Of a stretch of 64,000 nt of DNA, positions 30,301-38,678 are shown in pieces (the first letter of the stretch is position 1; every line of letters begins with the position of its first letter). The stretch is from Pseudoalteromonas sp. P1-25 (GTDB lineage: Bacteria; Pseudomonadota; Gammaproteobacteria; Enterobacterales; Alteromonadaceae): the NCBI RefSeq assembly GCF_001401805.1, contig NZ_LKDW01000009.1, positions 1 through 64,000 of the forward strand, given 5' to 3'. The notes under the pieces were generated by a model, which saw only the letters and a list, made by a program, of their open reading frames with translations, made no database searches and was not told the DNA's origin. A program made the position numbers and the translations under genes.

Positions 30301-31082
30301 AAATTAAAGTAATTACATCCATCACTCCAGCCATCAACTTCGAACCCTGTAAAGAAAGTTTCCCACAACACTTCGACCCCGTTGTCATCAGTAAAGGTGC
30401 GATTGCTGCCAGGCTCTACGGCCATGTAGGCCACAGTTTCACTTTGAATAACACCTAATGCGGTTTCGGAGGCCTCTAACGCTATATTTACTCCACCTGT
30501 AGATAAAGAACCGCTTTGTACGGCAACCGTTAAAAAGGGCACAAGCGCTTGAGATGGCGGGTTACTATCTAAACTATTAAGTGTTTGTAACGAGTGAAAA
30601 AAGTTGGGTCTAACAGTAAATGGTTTATCAAAAGTCAGGGCTTTATAACCTTTCGGTGTGATGGGGGCAAATCCCGACTTAGCACCATATTGCAGCTCAA
30701 GGCGTAGGTCGGTGCTCCCTACTTCCATAATGGTACCATCAGGAAATTCATGCACTCCGTATTCTACCGCTAAATAATGCGCGCCCATGGTTATATGCTC
30801 GCCATCTTCTCCTGATGGCTCGAGGGGAAGTGCCTCAAACCCTGTGGTTGTTACATTGCGTATTCTCACTATAGCGGGGTTACCGCCTTGATTAGTTGAC
30901 AACATAAATACCGCAGGCGGTGTTATATATTGCTGCTGAAAGTTTATTTTTGTCCAAATGGGTGAAGTGTAAGTGTCTTGTAACTCTATAAATCGCCCTT
31001 CAATTTTTGGCGGTACAGCCATAGCGTATCGGCTTAGTAGCAAACTTATTAAACATAAAATACAGAGGGTATATTTGCTCAT
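27339..31082 (-). CDS. mshQ: MshQ, large MSHA pilus-associated surface protein
   Basis: This 1247-residue secreted protein (signal peptide about 1-22, ending ...AMA) is encoded at the end of the MSHA operon, like MshQ of Shewanella and Vibrio. The N-terminal 120 residues have an H-type-lectin-like beta pattern (WTKINFQQQYITPPAVF). A beta-helix-like stretch (about 440-545) resembles the polymerising core of bactofilin-type proteins. A DxNxDGxxD calcium-type loop lies near residue 847 (DNNNDGIPDN). The C-terminus is a DUF6701-type module ending in NPHAILQFGRFRGNDRVIYW. A pilus-tip adhesin or surface role is likely but inferred. It overlaps mshP by four bases. Confidence 0.88.
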   Translation of the reverse strand: MSKYTLCILCLISLLLSRYAMAVPPKIEGRFIELQDTYTSPIWTKINFQQQYITPPAVFMLSTNQGGNPAIVRIRNVTTTGFEALPLEPSGEDGEHITMGAHYLAVEYGVHEFPDGTIMEVGSTDLRLELQYGAKSGFAPITPKGYKALTFDKPFTVRPNFFHSLQTLNSLDSNPPSQALVPFLTVAVQSGSLSTGGVNIALEASETALGVIQSETVAYMAVEPGSNRTFTDDNGVEVLWETFFTGFEVDGWSDGCNYFNFNNNFSEAPLVVASKNSRLEDDGGWLRSCNLRADRLGLVVDEDRDGDRERNHVKEEASILAMTSTFVFNGDILDCDTLFPGAISTYNDGQVQLVQGVEITDSNAQFITTTNLISTALTNPPLCNGQGCVATGYNSLEPNQAAQVPTVTNDGSSTGDVPIMLAGDYFYDELTLNLLEDDYKVTAPTRIFLKDTTSLISSAFLNIGKTNIAVEEGAYLAIYVDGDVAIAADANIAAYIVATGEVRIAQNVTYQGSITAATQVITEGSSTFDALEVPESIPGFCGIFTPVLLDHYRISMSDNQGLTCQAKEMTLTACANDACDLLYDEPSALDLSPDNNGQQSWVSGENITFTGSATVALAKRTTGTVTLGYNTADPSAPLRCYINGNNVGLGGCKVVFSDAGFIFNNDTANTASIPTQLSGKSSSQGFNAAELSIQAVKTNTTTGVCEAAFPAGGQVDLDLAYTCSAGAICSDPVQLSNNANTYSVQQAYQTFSLTFDQDSKAPIAINYPDAAKLSLNARATIVLDPITNLSKRLTGSSNEYVVKPFGLAMQVASDGYAQTASDSLFRLTGESFDLKMNAVQWRAGQDNNNDGIPDNYSAIHSNPIAKHFISESPTVTHSLVLPSSGNEGQIEALNTNAFADTGSLSESISQYAYDQVGIINVFAGLQDGDYFGVGDVKGQLNNVGRFAPSHYQVLGAQAAAQCTQLGSNLTYLEQPFELGFTLQALNHNNQLMANYKQGFEKAQVQINAENNQTGNYVPASTLTSRLANITSNSWNTLTDGQWQMSDSTAMLTRLGINNPDGPFTMVNLMATVTNTEGATLIDANDEPNTQTSCSGNECNSVRLNDVPIDFRFGRLVLGNNVGSDLDPLRVPMQAQYFNGTEFVLNTEDNCSVFEHPQLSQISPSTPILSYEYSAGGAGALEAGSYPTNNAIYATPNGSGTFTLEYETENWLKWDWLGDNSQQNPHAILQFGRFRGNDRVIYWRETRE

Positions 31083-31582
31083 GGTAATGTTTTAGCCTCC
31101 ACACTTAGAGTACGTTGGGTTTGCCAATATTCTTTTTGACACGCTGCACCGGCAGCACAGTCATTGGCGGCGCACGTTGCTGAGCTTTGTAAATAGTAAA
31201 TATTAACCGTGCCAGAGCGGGTGCTACTATCGGGCAAGTCGATATATTCACTACAACTCAATTCAACCTCACACTTGGCTAAATAGAGGGTGCTAAAATT
31301 CCTATTAGTGGTTACAGCACTGCATGTTTGTGCTGTGCTATTTAGTGCAAAAATTTCACTTAAACCAGTTTCTAACCCGCTTTGCGCTGCCATATAAGCA
31401 CGCGCGCCGTAATACTCAATGGTATTTTGTTGCGACGCCCCCGATAACACTTTTGAAAGTGCCAGCCCCAGTGCCAGCATAGTGACGATGATCACCAATG
31501 TAATTATGAGCAAATTGCCTTGCTGTTTTTTAGCTAAAGTGATGTTTTTTATCTTAGGGAACATTAGGCACATGCACCTCAT
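31079..31582 (-). CDS. mshP: MshP, minor MSHA pilin-like protein
   Basis: A 167-residue (at most) membrane-anchored protein with a prepilin-like N-terminus: KKQQG then NLLIITLVIIVTMLALGLAL. It lacks the usual Phe+1 and Glu+5, as do PilX/GspK-type components that sit at the pilus tip. Its C-terminal region has several Cys residues (CEVELSCSE, CAANDCAAGAAC), which suggests disulfides. Three in-frame ATGs exist at 31582, 31573 and 31564; GAGG at 31577-31580 favours one of the first two. It overlaps mshO by up to 29 bases and mshQ by four. Confidence 0.85.
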   Translation of the reverse strand: MRCMCLMFPKIKNITLAKKQQGNLLIITLVIIVTMLALGLALSKVLSGASQQNTIEYYGARAYMAAQSGLETGLSEIFALNSTAQTCSAVTTNRNFSTLYLAKCEVELSCSEYIDLPDSSTRSGTVNIYYLQSSATCAANDCAAGAACQKEYWQTQRTLSVEAKTLP

Positions 31583-32393
31583 GGCTAATACTTATTTGTT
31601 CGGTGTCGTTAAACCCCATTTGCGCAAACACATTAACAACCGCGCTGCGCTGCAGTGTAACCTCACTCAATATAAAAAAGGCGCTGCTCGTTAAGTCATT
31701 TGAAATATAATTACTCATTAAATCGCGTTTAACGCCGGAGCTAACCTGTAAGCTGGCAGCGTTTAATTGGCTTGTAGTAAAGCCGTAATTGCTATAGCGA
31801 TACAGTGAATTGCCCTCTACACAAAAGCTAACGGGCTGATCCAATAAATAAAGGCGCTTACTCGGTGACTCTTGAGCAAATGCTTTGCTAAATTGCCATG
31901 TATCGAGCTCACCTGTAACAGCGCTATAGCCGATGACTTTTAAACGCTTGTTTTGACTTTCATCGTATATATCGCTGCTATTTAATGGGTAGACACTTGC
32001 CCAATCGTTTATTTGTGGCTCAGTTAAATTATTAAGTGCAAAATTCACGGCGGTAATCTCAAAAGGAGCGCTAGTGGGTAAATAACCGGTATAGTGAGTG
32101 GCAGATAAAAATGGTGTAAATTCTAAACATTGCTGCGTGCTACACGCTCCATTGCTGGCGTTGTCGCAATTTAAGCGCAACGAATTAGGGGTTGCGTGGC
32201 GAAGCTCTTTACTTAATCGGGTTAAAATAAAGCGACTTTGCGCCACCGCTTCTTGGCGCTTTACACCTTGGCTATAAATATTAAATCCAGCGCTGATAAA
32301 CGAAAATGACGCCACGGCTAAAATGCCAATAATTACTATGACAAGTAATAGCTCAACTAAGGTAAAACCCTGTTTTTGCTCTGCTCTATTCAT
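31554..32393 (-). CDS. mshO: MshO, minor MSHA pilin
   Basis: A type IV prepilin of 279 residues. The class III leader ends QG, followed by FTLVELLLVIVIIGILAVASF with Glu at mature position 5. The globular part has paired cysteines (NCDNASNGACSTQQC) and resembles GspJ/PilW-type minor pilins that prime pilus assembly. It starts on the final base of mshD and overlaps mshP. Confidence 0.9.
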   Translation of the reverse strand: MNRAEQKQGFTLVELLLVIVIIGILAVASFSFISAGFNIYSQGVKRQEAVAQSRFILTRLSKELRHATPNSLRLNCDNASNGACSTQQCLEFTPFLSATHYTGYLPTSAPFEITAVNFALNNLTEPQINDWASVYPLNSSDIYDESQNKRLKVIGYSAVTGELDTWQFSKAFAQESPSKRLYLLDQPVSFCVEGNSLYRYSNYGFTTSQLNAASLQVSSGVKRDLMSNYISNDLTSSAFFILSEVTLQRSAVVNVFAQMGFNDTEQISISHEVHVPNVP

Positions 32394-32935
32394 TAATAAT
32401 TACCTTTGTATGCACTAAAGCCGTACACTTGCCCCAAGGGTGAGGTTACTTCAATGGTAATTCGTTTAAAGGCAACGCCATCGTTATTGGTTGCCTCGTT
32501 TAGGTCGCTGTCGTATTGCACCTTCACAGCCAGTGAAAAATCGCTGTATTGCGCTAATGTATTCCCTAAACTATCACTAATAGGCTGCCCGGTGAGCGCA
32601 ATATAATCATCAACATCGTTAAAATTTGTCCGTGTTTCTCCACTGTCTGCACCCAGTTCAGAGCTAGTACTACAAGGCTGTGCACCTAAGCTGGTCTCAG
32701 AGCAGCGCCTAAATGGTGGCGAACGTTCGCTATGTTCATCAAATGATTTAGCTAATATTTCGTTCATTAATGCTTGCCCAAGCTCTGACGCTCTCAGCGC
32801 GACAATAGGCTCAGCGCTTTGCTTTGCTTGCGGTGCTATAAGCGCTGTAATAATGCTTAGCGCAATAGCAAACATGACAATGGCTATAATCAGTTCTATT
32901 AAGGTAAAGCCTATTTGCTTTTTAGGGGCAGGCAT
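32393..32935 (-). CDS. mshD: MshD, minor MSHA pilin
   Basis: The type IV prepilin has about 180 residues: leader MPAPKKQIG, then FTLIELIIAIVMFAIALSI with Glu+5. The ATG at 32935 is preferred because AAGGG lies seven bases upstream and this gives a proper short leader. The frame runs 32 codons further, but that extension overlaps mshC heavily. It overlaps mshC by 14 bases. GspI/PilV-type role inferred. Confidence 0.9.
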   Translation of the reverse strand: MPAPKKQIGFTLIELIIAIVMFAIALSIITALIAPQAKQSAEPIVALRASELGQALMNEILAKSFDEHSERSPPFRRCSETSLGAQPCSTSSELGADSGETRTNFNDVDDYIALTGQPISDSLGNTLAQYSDFSLAVKVQYDSDLNEATNNDGVAFKRITIEVTSPLGQVYGFSAYKGNY

Positions 32936-33413
32936 AAATAAGCCCTTCACCGCTAATGCATACAGCTGCAAGGCCGAGATCAATTTTACAAAACACTGCG
33001 CAATTTTGATCAGCCCTTCCAAGTGGATCAAAGTTTATTTGCGAAAACGTATTGCCATTGCTATCTAAAGCATTAAAACGTACGTCACTACGCCCAGTGT
33101 TTATTTCGACAACTAAATGCTCGCTATTTTTGGTACTTGGGCCGCCCGCACAGGTTTCTGGCTCTGGCCCCGCAACCAAGGTAGGTGAAATATACAGTTT
33201 GTGGCAGCTGCTTGTTGCAGTATTTTGCATTGCACGTAATTGTACGGTGCGCAGGGCATTTAATACCCTATCTCTGTATGAGTATGCTTGCTCTGTTGAA
33301 CTGCCCAGAAACTTGGGCACTGCCGTTACCGACAGTATGCCCAAAATAACTAAGGTAATAATTAGTTCAACAAGGGTGAAGCCACGCAATCGTTGATTAC
33401 TACTGCTATTCAT
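32922..33413 (-). CDS. mshC: MshC, minor MSHA pilin
   Basis: The 163-residue type IV prepilin has the leader MNSSSNQRLRG, followed by FTLVELIITLVILGILSVTAV with Glu+5. Conserved cysteines occur in SSCHKLYIS and near the C-terminus (CAVFCKIDLG, AAVCISG, YACP), so disulfides are likely. GspH/FimT-like by position. It begins nine bases after mshA and overlaps mshD. Confidence 0.9.
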   Translation of the reverse strand: MNSSSNQRLRGFTLVELIITLVILGILSVTAVPKFLGSSTEQAYSYRDRVLNALRTVQLRAMQNTATSSCHKLYISPTLVAGPEPETCAGGPSTKNSEHLVVEINTGRSDVRFNALDSNGNTFSQINFDPLGRADQNCAVFCKIDLGLAAVCISGEGLIYACP

Positions 33414-33422
33414 TTATATAAA

Positions 33423-33950
33423 TTAACACCCACTCGTGATAAGCGTAACAGTAGGAGGCGTTACAGATACTGGCGGCGTGCCGCTGTTTGCATCTGCAGC
33501 TTGTGTATATTCAATACGGCAATCATCAGTTTGCACGTAGCTATTAGGGAAAATAATTGCTTTTTCATCAGCGGCAACCTCTACAAGGTTAAAATCAGCT
33601 GAGTCGTCAGATGAAAATGTAACATCTAAAAAAGCCTCAAAGGCTGCTTCTGTTGCCGCAGGGTAGCCATAAACAGTCGCTACTGCATCACCAGTATCAA
33701 CGGTCACCGTGGCTGTCGCTTTTTTATGATCGCTTGCGATAATGGATTTACCATTAACGATGTTCATGCCGCTTCGAATTGAGCCTTGTAAACCTTCGAG
33801 TGTAGAAGCATTAGCATCACCTTGCAGGTTTAAAAAACGAGGGGCAGCGGTCACCGCTAAAATACCTAAAATCACGATTACAATTATTAGTTCAACAAGC
33901 GTGAAACCTGCTTGCTTATTCATTGGTTGTTTTAATGACTGCATTTTCAT
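33423..33950 (-). CDS. mshA: MshA, major MSHA pilin
   Basis: MshA is the major structural subunit of the mannose-sensitive haemagglutinin type IVa pilus. The prepilin peptidase site is G15/F16 (NKQAG then FTLVELIIVIVILGILAV), with E20 as Glu+5. The mature sequence has the MshA hallmark APRFLNLQGDANASTLEGL. A Cys pair near the C-terminus (DDCRIEY ... SGC) probably closes the D-region loop. The ATG at 33950 has AGAGG seven bases upstream; an internal ATG at residue 10 would give a six-residue leader. It is located between mshB and mshC. Confidence 0.93.
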   Translation of the reverse strand: MKMQSLKQPMNKQAGFTLVELIIVIVILGILAVTAAPRFLNLQGDANASTLEGLQGSIRSGMNIVNGKSIIASDHKKATATVTVDTGDAVATVYGYPAATEAAFEAFLDVTFSSDDSADFNLVEVAADEKAIIFPNSYVQTDDCRIEYTQAADANSGTPPVSVTPPTVTLITSGC

Positions 33951-33969
33951 AAGTAAGCCTCTTTATTAC

Positions 33970-34554
33970 TTAGTTTTTAAAAATTTGCACTTTGCCTGTA
34001 GTTGGAAAGTACGAAAACCCTACGTTTTTTGCTATCACAGCGCCATCGGTAGGTAAGTTGTTAGTGTTTAAATTATGTGTTAAATAATAAATACACTGGT
34101 TGTTTTTAGCGTTATAACGCACTAAATAACTCACCTCGGTTATTGCAGAAACCTCGGTACTTAATGTGCTTGTAGGCGCATCTAGTAAAATTACCTTTAA
34201 TACTTTTTGGCATTTCAGTGCAGTCATTGCGCTGGCCCGCGTATCAGTATTAGTCGTTTTATCACCCGTTGGTGTGCCCCTATTTCCATCGACACCAACA
34301 ATGACACCTCCGTAGTTAATATGTGTTGTATTATTAACGCCTTTCGGGCGCCCCGATAATTCCCAGTGACTTCTTATCATCGTTACCGCTGAAGCAAACC
34401 CACCAGCGACTACATCGACACTCGCGTTATGAGCCTGATTTTTAACCCCTATGTATTGAGGTATAGCAAAAGCCATAATAACTGCCAGTAAAACAACTAC
34501 TAAAATCAACTCAAACAATGAGAAACCTGTTTCATGAGCGCGCCAGTTATTCAC
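33970..34554 (-). CDS. mshB: MshB, MSHA pilin-like protein
   Basis: The 194-residue type IV prepilin has the leader MNNWRAHETG and mature start FSLFELILVVVLLAVIMAFAIP with Glu+5. The region VDVVAGGFASAVTMIRSHWELSGRP with VNYGGVIVGVDG-like sequence downstream matches MshB rather than MshF or MshA. It lies directly after mshG (five-base gap). The mshF gene usually found between mshG and mshB is absent. Confidence 0.88.
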   Translation of the reverse strand: MNNWRAHETGFSLFELILVVVLLAVIMAFAIPQYIGVKNQAHNASVDVVAGGFASAVTMIRSHWELSGRPKGVNNTTHINYGGVIVGVDGNRGTPTGDKTTNTDTRASAMTALKCQKVLKVILLDAPTSTLSTEVSAITEVSYLVRYNAKNNQCIYYLTHNLNTNNLPTDGAVIAKNVGFSYFPTTGKVQIFKN

Positions 34555-34559
34555 AATGG

Positions 34560-35777
34560 CTACCCTTTAATAGCCGACATCATGTTCCACATCGGCATAA
34601 ATATGCCCAGCGCTAAAATAAGCACCATAATGGCAACAAACACGGTCAAAATAGGTTCTATTTTCGCGGTTAAACTGCGTAAATCGTAATCAACTTCTCG
34701 CTCATAAAAGTCGGCCGCCTCTTGCAGTAATTCATCTACTCGGCCCGTTTCTTCACCCACAGCCACCATTTGCAGTACCAGTTGTGAAAATAGCTCACTA
34801 CTTCGCGAAGCACGCAGCAAACTGTCGCCTTTTTCGATATCTTGGCGCATAGTGATAATGGCTTTCTCCATGTAGCTGTTATCAACTGCATGGGCCGTTA
34901 ACGACAGCCCTGTCGTCATAGGGACGCCGGAGCGAAGCACCATAGCTAAACTTTGGCTATAACGTCCAAGCAAGGTGCGCTTTAAAATATCGCCGACAAA
35001 AGGAATTTTTAGTTTGTGGTGATCCCACTTAAAACGTCCAGCCGAGGTATTTATATAGCGACGCCAAGCAAAGACTCCACCAATTAACATCAGCGCCAGC
35101 AGCCACCAATAATTGACAAAAAAGTTACTGGTACCGATGAGAACTTGGGTCATTAAAGGCAGCTCTGCATCAAATTTTTCGAACATGCTGGCAAAGGTTG
35201 GGATCACAAAAATATTTAAAATGATCATCGCGACTAAAAGCGCCAAAATAACAAACGTGGGGTAACGCATAGCGGCTTTTATTCGTTTACGCGTCTCTTG
35301 TTCTTTTTCAAAGTAAATAGCCAGTTGATAAAACGCATCTTCTAATCGCCCTGACCCTTCACCAACCTTAACCATAGAAATAGTTAAGCGGCTAAACACC
35401 TTATTGTGTATGGCCAAAGCACTCGATAATTCGCGGCCTTGCTCAAGTTGCCGGGTGACTTCAAGTAATACACTTTTAAACTCTTTATTTTGCGTGGTAT
35501 CAGCCAAGCCTATCATTGCTCTAATGATAGGAATACCCGCTTTAAGTAATGAATACATTTGCCGTGAAAACATGATCATGTCATCAAGGGTTATTTTTTC
35601 ACTAAACAAATTATCGAATAACTTAATATTGTTTTTTGTTTCAACCAATGAAATTGATATGGGTATGTATTGACGCTTTAGTAAGCTATCGGCTACACCA
35701 GCCTCGTTATTTGCCTCAACACGCCCCTTAACCAGCACGCCTTTGGTGTCTTTGGCTTTGTAACTATATAGCTGCAT
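34560..35777 (-). CDS. mshG: MshG, inner-membrane pilus platform protein
   Basis: A GspF/PilC-family polytopic platform protein of the MSHA assembly machine. About 405 residues with two repeats of the T2SSF fold, three to four membrane helices (about 170-190, 220-240, 370-400) and conserved MVKVGEGSGRLE / MVAVGEETGRVDELL motifs. The ATG at 35777 (MQLYSYKAKDTKG) follows GGTGG by five bases; a GTG three codons earlier is also possible. It overlaps mshE by 14 bases. Confidence 0.93.
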   Translation of the reverse strand: MQLYSYKAKDTKGVLVKGRVEANNEAGVADSLLKRQYIPISISLVETKNNIKLFDNLFSEKITLDDMIMFSRQMYSLLKAGIPIIRAMIGLADTTQNKEFKSVLLEVTRQLEQGRELSSALAIHNKVFSRLTISMVKVGEGSGRLEDAFYQLAIYFEKEQETRKRIKAAMRYPTFVILALLVAMIILNIFVIPTFASMFEKFDAELPLMTQVLIGTSNFFVNYWWLLALMLIGGVFAWRRYINTSAGRFKWDHHKLKIPFVGDILKRTLLGRYSQSLAMVLRSGVPMTTGLSLTAHAVDNSYMEKAIITMRQDIEKGDSLLRASRSSELFSQLVLQMVAVGEETGRVDELLQEAADFYEREVDYDLRSLTAKIEPILTVFVAIMVLILALGIFMPMWNMMSAIKG

Positions 35778-37491
35778 CGTCACCACCTACTACTTCAGGC
35801 ACATATTCAGCCACTTTAAACACCTCATCTAACGAGGTAATTCCTTGCTTTGCATACGTTAAAGCCATATAAGATAGCGGTGCAAAATTAGCGCTACATT
35901 TAGCCGCTTCGGCAAAACGTTGCGTGTCGTTAATACGCAGAGCATCCATCATAGCGTCGTTCATTTCTAGCAGTTCAAAAATCCCCACCCGGCCTTTATA
36001 GCCACTATGGCTACAGGCAGTGCAGCCTTCACCTCGCCAAAACTGTGTGCTGTTAGCATCTTCACCTAAGTAGGTAAGCCAACTTTGTTCTTGTTTATCT
36101 GGATGGTATGGTGTTTTACACTCATTGCAGATGCGCCTAACTAAGCGCTGAGCAATAATAGCCCGTAGTGAACTGGCGACTAAATAAGCTGGCGCCCCCA
36201 TATCAATTAAGCGCATTGCACTTGATATGGCATCGTTGGTATGAAGTGTAGAAAGCACTAAGTGACCCGTTAATGCAGCTCTTAGCCCTATATCTACGGT
36301 TTCTTGGTCACGCATTTCGCCAACCATAATAATATCGGGGTCTTGGCGTAGCGTGGTTCTTAGTACACTGGCAAAACTTAAACCAATTTTGTTGTTTATT
36401 TGCACCTGATTTACCCGCCCAATGCGGTATTCAACCGGATCTTCTACGGTAATAATTTTACTTTCTTGTTGGTTAAGTTCACTTAAAGCGCCGTACAAAG
36501 TGGTGGTTTTACCTGAGCCTGTAGGCCCAGTGACTAACACCATGCCATGCGGGCGTTTTATAATGCTGCGCAAGCGTTTTAAAATATGCACCGGCATGCC
36601 TGTTTCATCTAACGATAAAAGCCCTGCAGATTGGTCGAGCAACCGCATCACAACTGACTCACCATATTGCACAGGCATTGTCGATAAACGCACATCAATG
36701 CTGTGCGCGTGTACTTTTATATTAAAACGGCCATCTTGCGGTAAACGCTTTTCCGATATATCTAACCCCGACATAAGCTTGAGCCTAAGCACTAAGGCTG
36801 AGGCTATTTTTACTTGATTTAGTATGTGCTCTTGTAATACACCATCAACGCGTTGACGAATGCGTAATAGCCTTTCATCGGGCTCTATGTGGATATCTGA
36901 GGCGCGTACTTGCACTGCATCTTCAAATATAGATTGCAGTAGTTTTACCACGGTGGCATCAGAGGTTTCATCTGCTAAGGAATTAAGATCAAACTCTTCT
37001 ACGTCTTCGTATTCTTCGTGTAGCTTTTCAGCAAAGTTAGTAATATCTTCTGTTCGGCGGTACACATTATCAAACGCAGCCATAAGTTGGCTTTCTTGCA
37101 CTACAGCCAACTCAACTCGCTTAGGGGCTAGCATTGGCGCTAGCTGATCCAACGCTCTCAAATCTGCGGGGTCACTCATCCCGACTAAAACTGAGTCACC
37201 ATTGTCCTCTATGACTAATGCTCGGTAACGCCTAGCATAAACCTCAGAAAGTAGCTTAGATACATCTGAAGATATTTTCCGCTGCGAAATATCTAAAAAT
37301 GGTATTTGTAATTGTTGAGCTAAAAAGCGTAATAATTGCGGCTCACTTATAAATTCAAGCGCAATTAATGTAGCCCCTAACTTACGCCCTGACGCGGCTT
37401 GCACATTAAGTGCTTCACTTAGCTGCGCTTCGGTGATCATTTGCTCATGAACGAGTAAATCCCCTAAACGCATTTTTAAACTGGGTCTCAT
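35764..37491 (-). CDS. mshE: MshE, MSHA extension ATPase with c-di-GMP-binding domain
   Basis: A GspE/PilB-type hexameric ATPase that powers pilus extension. The N-terminal MshEN domain shows two tandem RLGxxL-type repeats: RLGDLLVHEQMITEAQLSE ... NVQ and KLGATLIALEFISEPQLL ... AQQ, joined by five residues. This is the c-di-GMP-binding motif defined in Vibrio MshE. The C-terminal half has Walker A GPTGSGKTTTL, Asp box and Walker B region, and the zinc-finger cysteines CNECKTPY ... CTAC. It overlaps mshN by four bases (ATGA) and mshG by 14. Confidence 0.96.
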   Translation of the reverse strand: MRPSLKMRLGDLLVHEQMITEAQLSEALNVQAASGRKLGATLIALEFISEPQLLRFLAQQLQIPFLDISQRKISSDVSKLLSEVYARRYRALVIEDNGDSVLVGMSDPADLRALDQLAPMLAPKRVELAVVQESQLMAAFDNVYRRTEDITNFAEKLHEEYEDVEEFDLNSLADETSDATVVKLLQSIFEDAVQVRASDIHIEPDERLLRIRQRVDGVLQEHILNQVKIASALVLRLKLMSGLDISEKRLPQDGRFNIKVHAHSIDVRLSTMPVQYGESVVMRLLDQSAGLLSLDETGMPVHILKRLRSIIKRPHGMVLVTGPTGSGKTTTLYGALSELNQQESKIITVEDPVEYRIGRVNQVQINNKIGLSFASVLRTTLRQDPDIIMVGEMRDQETVDIGLRAALTGHLVLSTLHTNDAISSAMRLIDMGAPAYLVASSLRAIIAQRLVRRICNECKTPYHPDKQEQSWLTYLGEDANSTQFWRGEGCTACSHSGYKGRVGIFELLEMNDAMMDALRINDTQRFAEAAKCSANFAPLSYMALTYAKQGITSLDEVFKVAEYVPEVVGGDDAAI

Positions 37492-38678
37492 AACGCCTCC
37501 TTCAATGCAACTAAACGCTGTAGTGCATGTTGCGTCATTGCGGCATTTAAACCGCCTAAATCGAGTGCAACTTTATAAAGGTGCTTTGCATCAGCAAACT
37601 CTCCCAACGCATCTTTTGAAGTTGCTAACGCCAGCCACCATTTAGCCTGCTGAGGCTGAAGCTGTGTAAGTTGTGTAAAACTCGCAAGCGCTATTTGATG
37701 TTGCTGCGTATTTTGTGCTGCAGTGCCTTTTAATACCCAAAACTCCAAGTTTGCTTGCGGCTCAAGTTCGGTTATAAGCAGTTTAAGCACGCCTTCGTAC
37801 TCTTGTTGCATAATTAAAATTTTACTGAGCATTACGCGCCACTGCACAACCTCAGGGTTTATTTTTATGCCAGCAACTAATAACTGCTGAGCCATAAGTA
37901 CATCTTGTTGCTGAAAGTAGGTTGCCGCGAGTAAGTTTCGCGCTTCTACATGCTCAGGTTGTGTTTGTAAAATAGCGGTTAAATCGTTAATCGCATCATC
38001 ATATAAAGCAAATTCCAACGCTTGTTTAGCACGCTTTAATTGCTGTGCTATGCGCTGGGCTTTGCTTTGCTTAACACTGGCAGTTTTTACTAATTTATTT
38101 TCAACGGGTGGCTGCTCAGCCTGTGTAATACTTTTTACTGGTGCACTGCTTTTTGCTTCAAGTGGGGCATTTATCTCTGTACTAGCGGCTACTTTTACGC
38201 TTGTCTCTGTGGGGCTGTTTTTTTTGCTTAGTAGCGTGTCTTTCTCTACAGCGTGTTGCTGTATTACTTCGTCTTTTGCCTGCTTAAGCAACGCGTTATT
38301 GCTTTGCTCCTGCGCCAGTTTTTTTTGCGCAACTGCAGGAGTGTAAGCCGCTTCAGCAGCTGTTCTCTCTTCGCTTAATGGTTTTAAAGGCTTAATTACT
38401 GGGGTAATTTTAGCTTGAGCAATTTCAACCGGCTGGCTGCTATTATTAACAGCATGGGCTTTTTCAGCTGTGTCGCTACTCGTTTGAGGGGCTTGTGCAA
38501 AAGGCAAATAAAGGTAGGCTGTAAAAATAATTACAATCGCGAGTAACACACTCAATACTTTAAATAATACATCATGGTAGTCGCGTACGGGGGGAATAGC
38601 GACCCCAGCAATTTGCTGCTTACGCTGAGCATTTTGGCGCTGGTCGATGTTTTTGAGCATGTTATTAATCACACTCAT
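37488..38678 (-). CDS. mshN: MshN, TPR protein of MSHA biogenesis
   Basis: A bitopic protein of about 396 residues. A short cytoplasmic N-terminus (MSVINNMLKNIDQRQ) and one membrane helix (about 41-58) are followed by a low-complexity Ala/Lys/Gln/Glu-rich linker (about 65-210). A C-terminal domain of TPR-like repeats (about 210-395) follows, likely a periplasmic protein-binding platform. The ATG at 38678 is favoured because GGAGG lies eight bases upstream and it gives an ATGA overlap with mshM; two upstream ATGs are in frame. Confidence 0.9.
   Translation of the reverse strand: MSVINNMLKNIDQRQNAQRKQQIAGVAIPPVRDYHDVLFKVLSVLLAIVIIFTAYLYLPFAQAPQTSSDTAEKAHAVNNSSQPVEIAQAKITPVIKPLKPLSEERTAAEAAYTPAVAQKKLAQEQSNNALLKQAKDEVIQQHAVEKDTLLSKKNSPTETSVKVAASTEINAPLEAKSSAPVKSITQAEQPPVENKLVKTASVKQSKAQRIAQQLKRAKQALEFALYDDAINDLTAILQTQPEHVEARNLLAATYFQQQDVLMAQQLLVAGIKINPEVVQWRVMLSKILIMQQEYEGVLKLLITELEPQANLEFWVLKGTAAQNTQQHQIALASFTQLTQLQPQQAKWWLALATSKDALGEFADAKHLYKVALDLGGLNAAMTQHALQRLVALKEAL

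Noticed and set aside
32936..33031. Long N-terminal extension of mshD
   Set aside because: It would give an overlong prepilin leader and overlap mshC by 110 bases. A ribosome site supports 32935.
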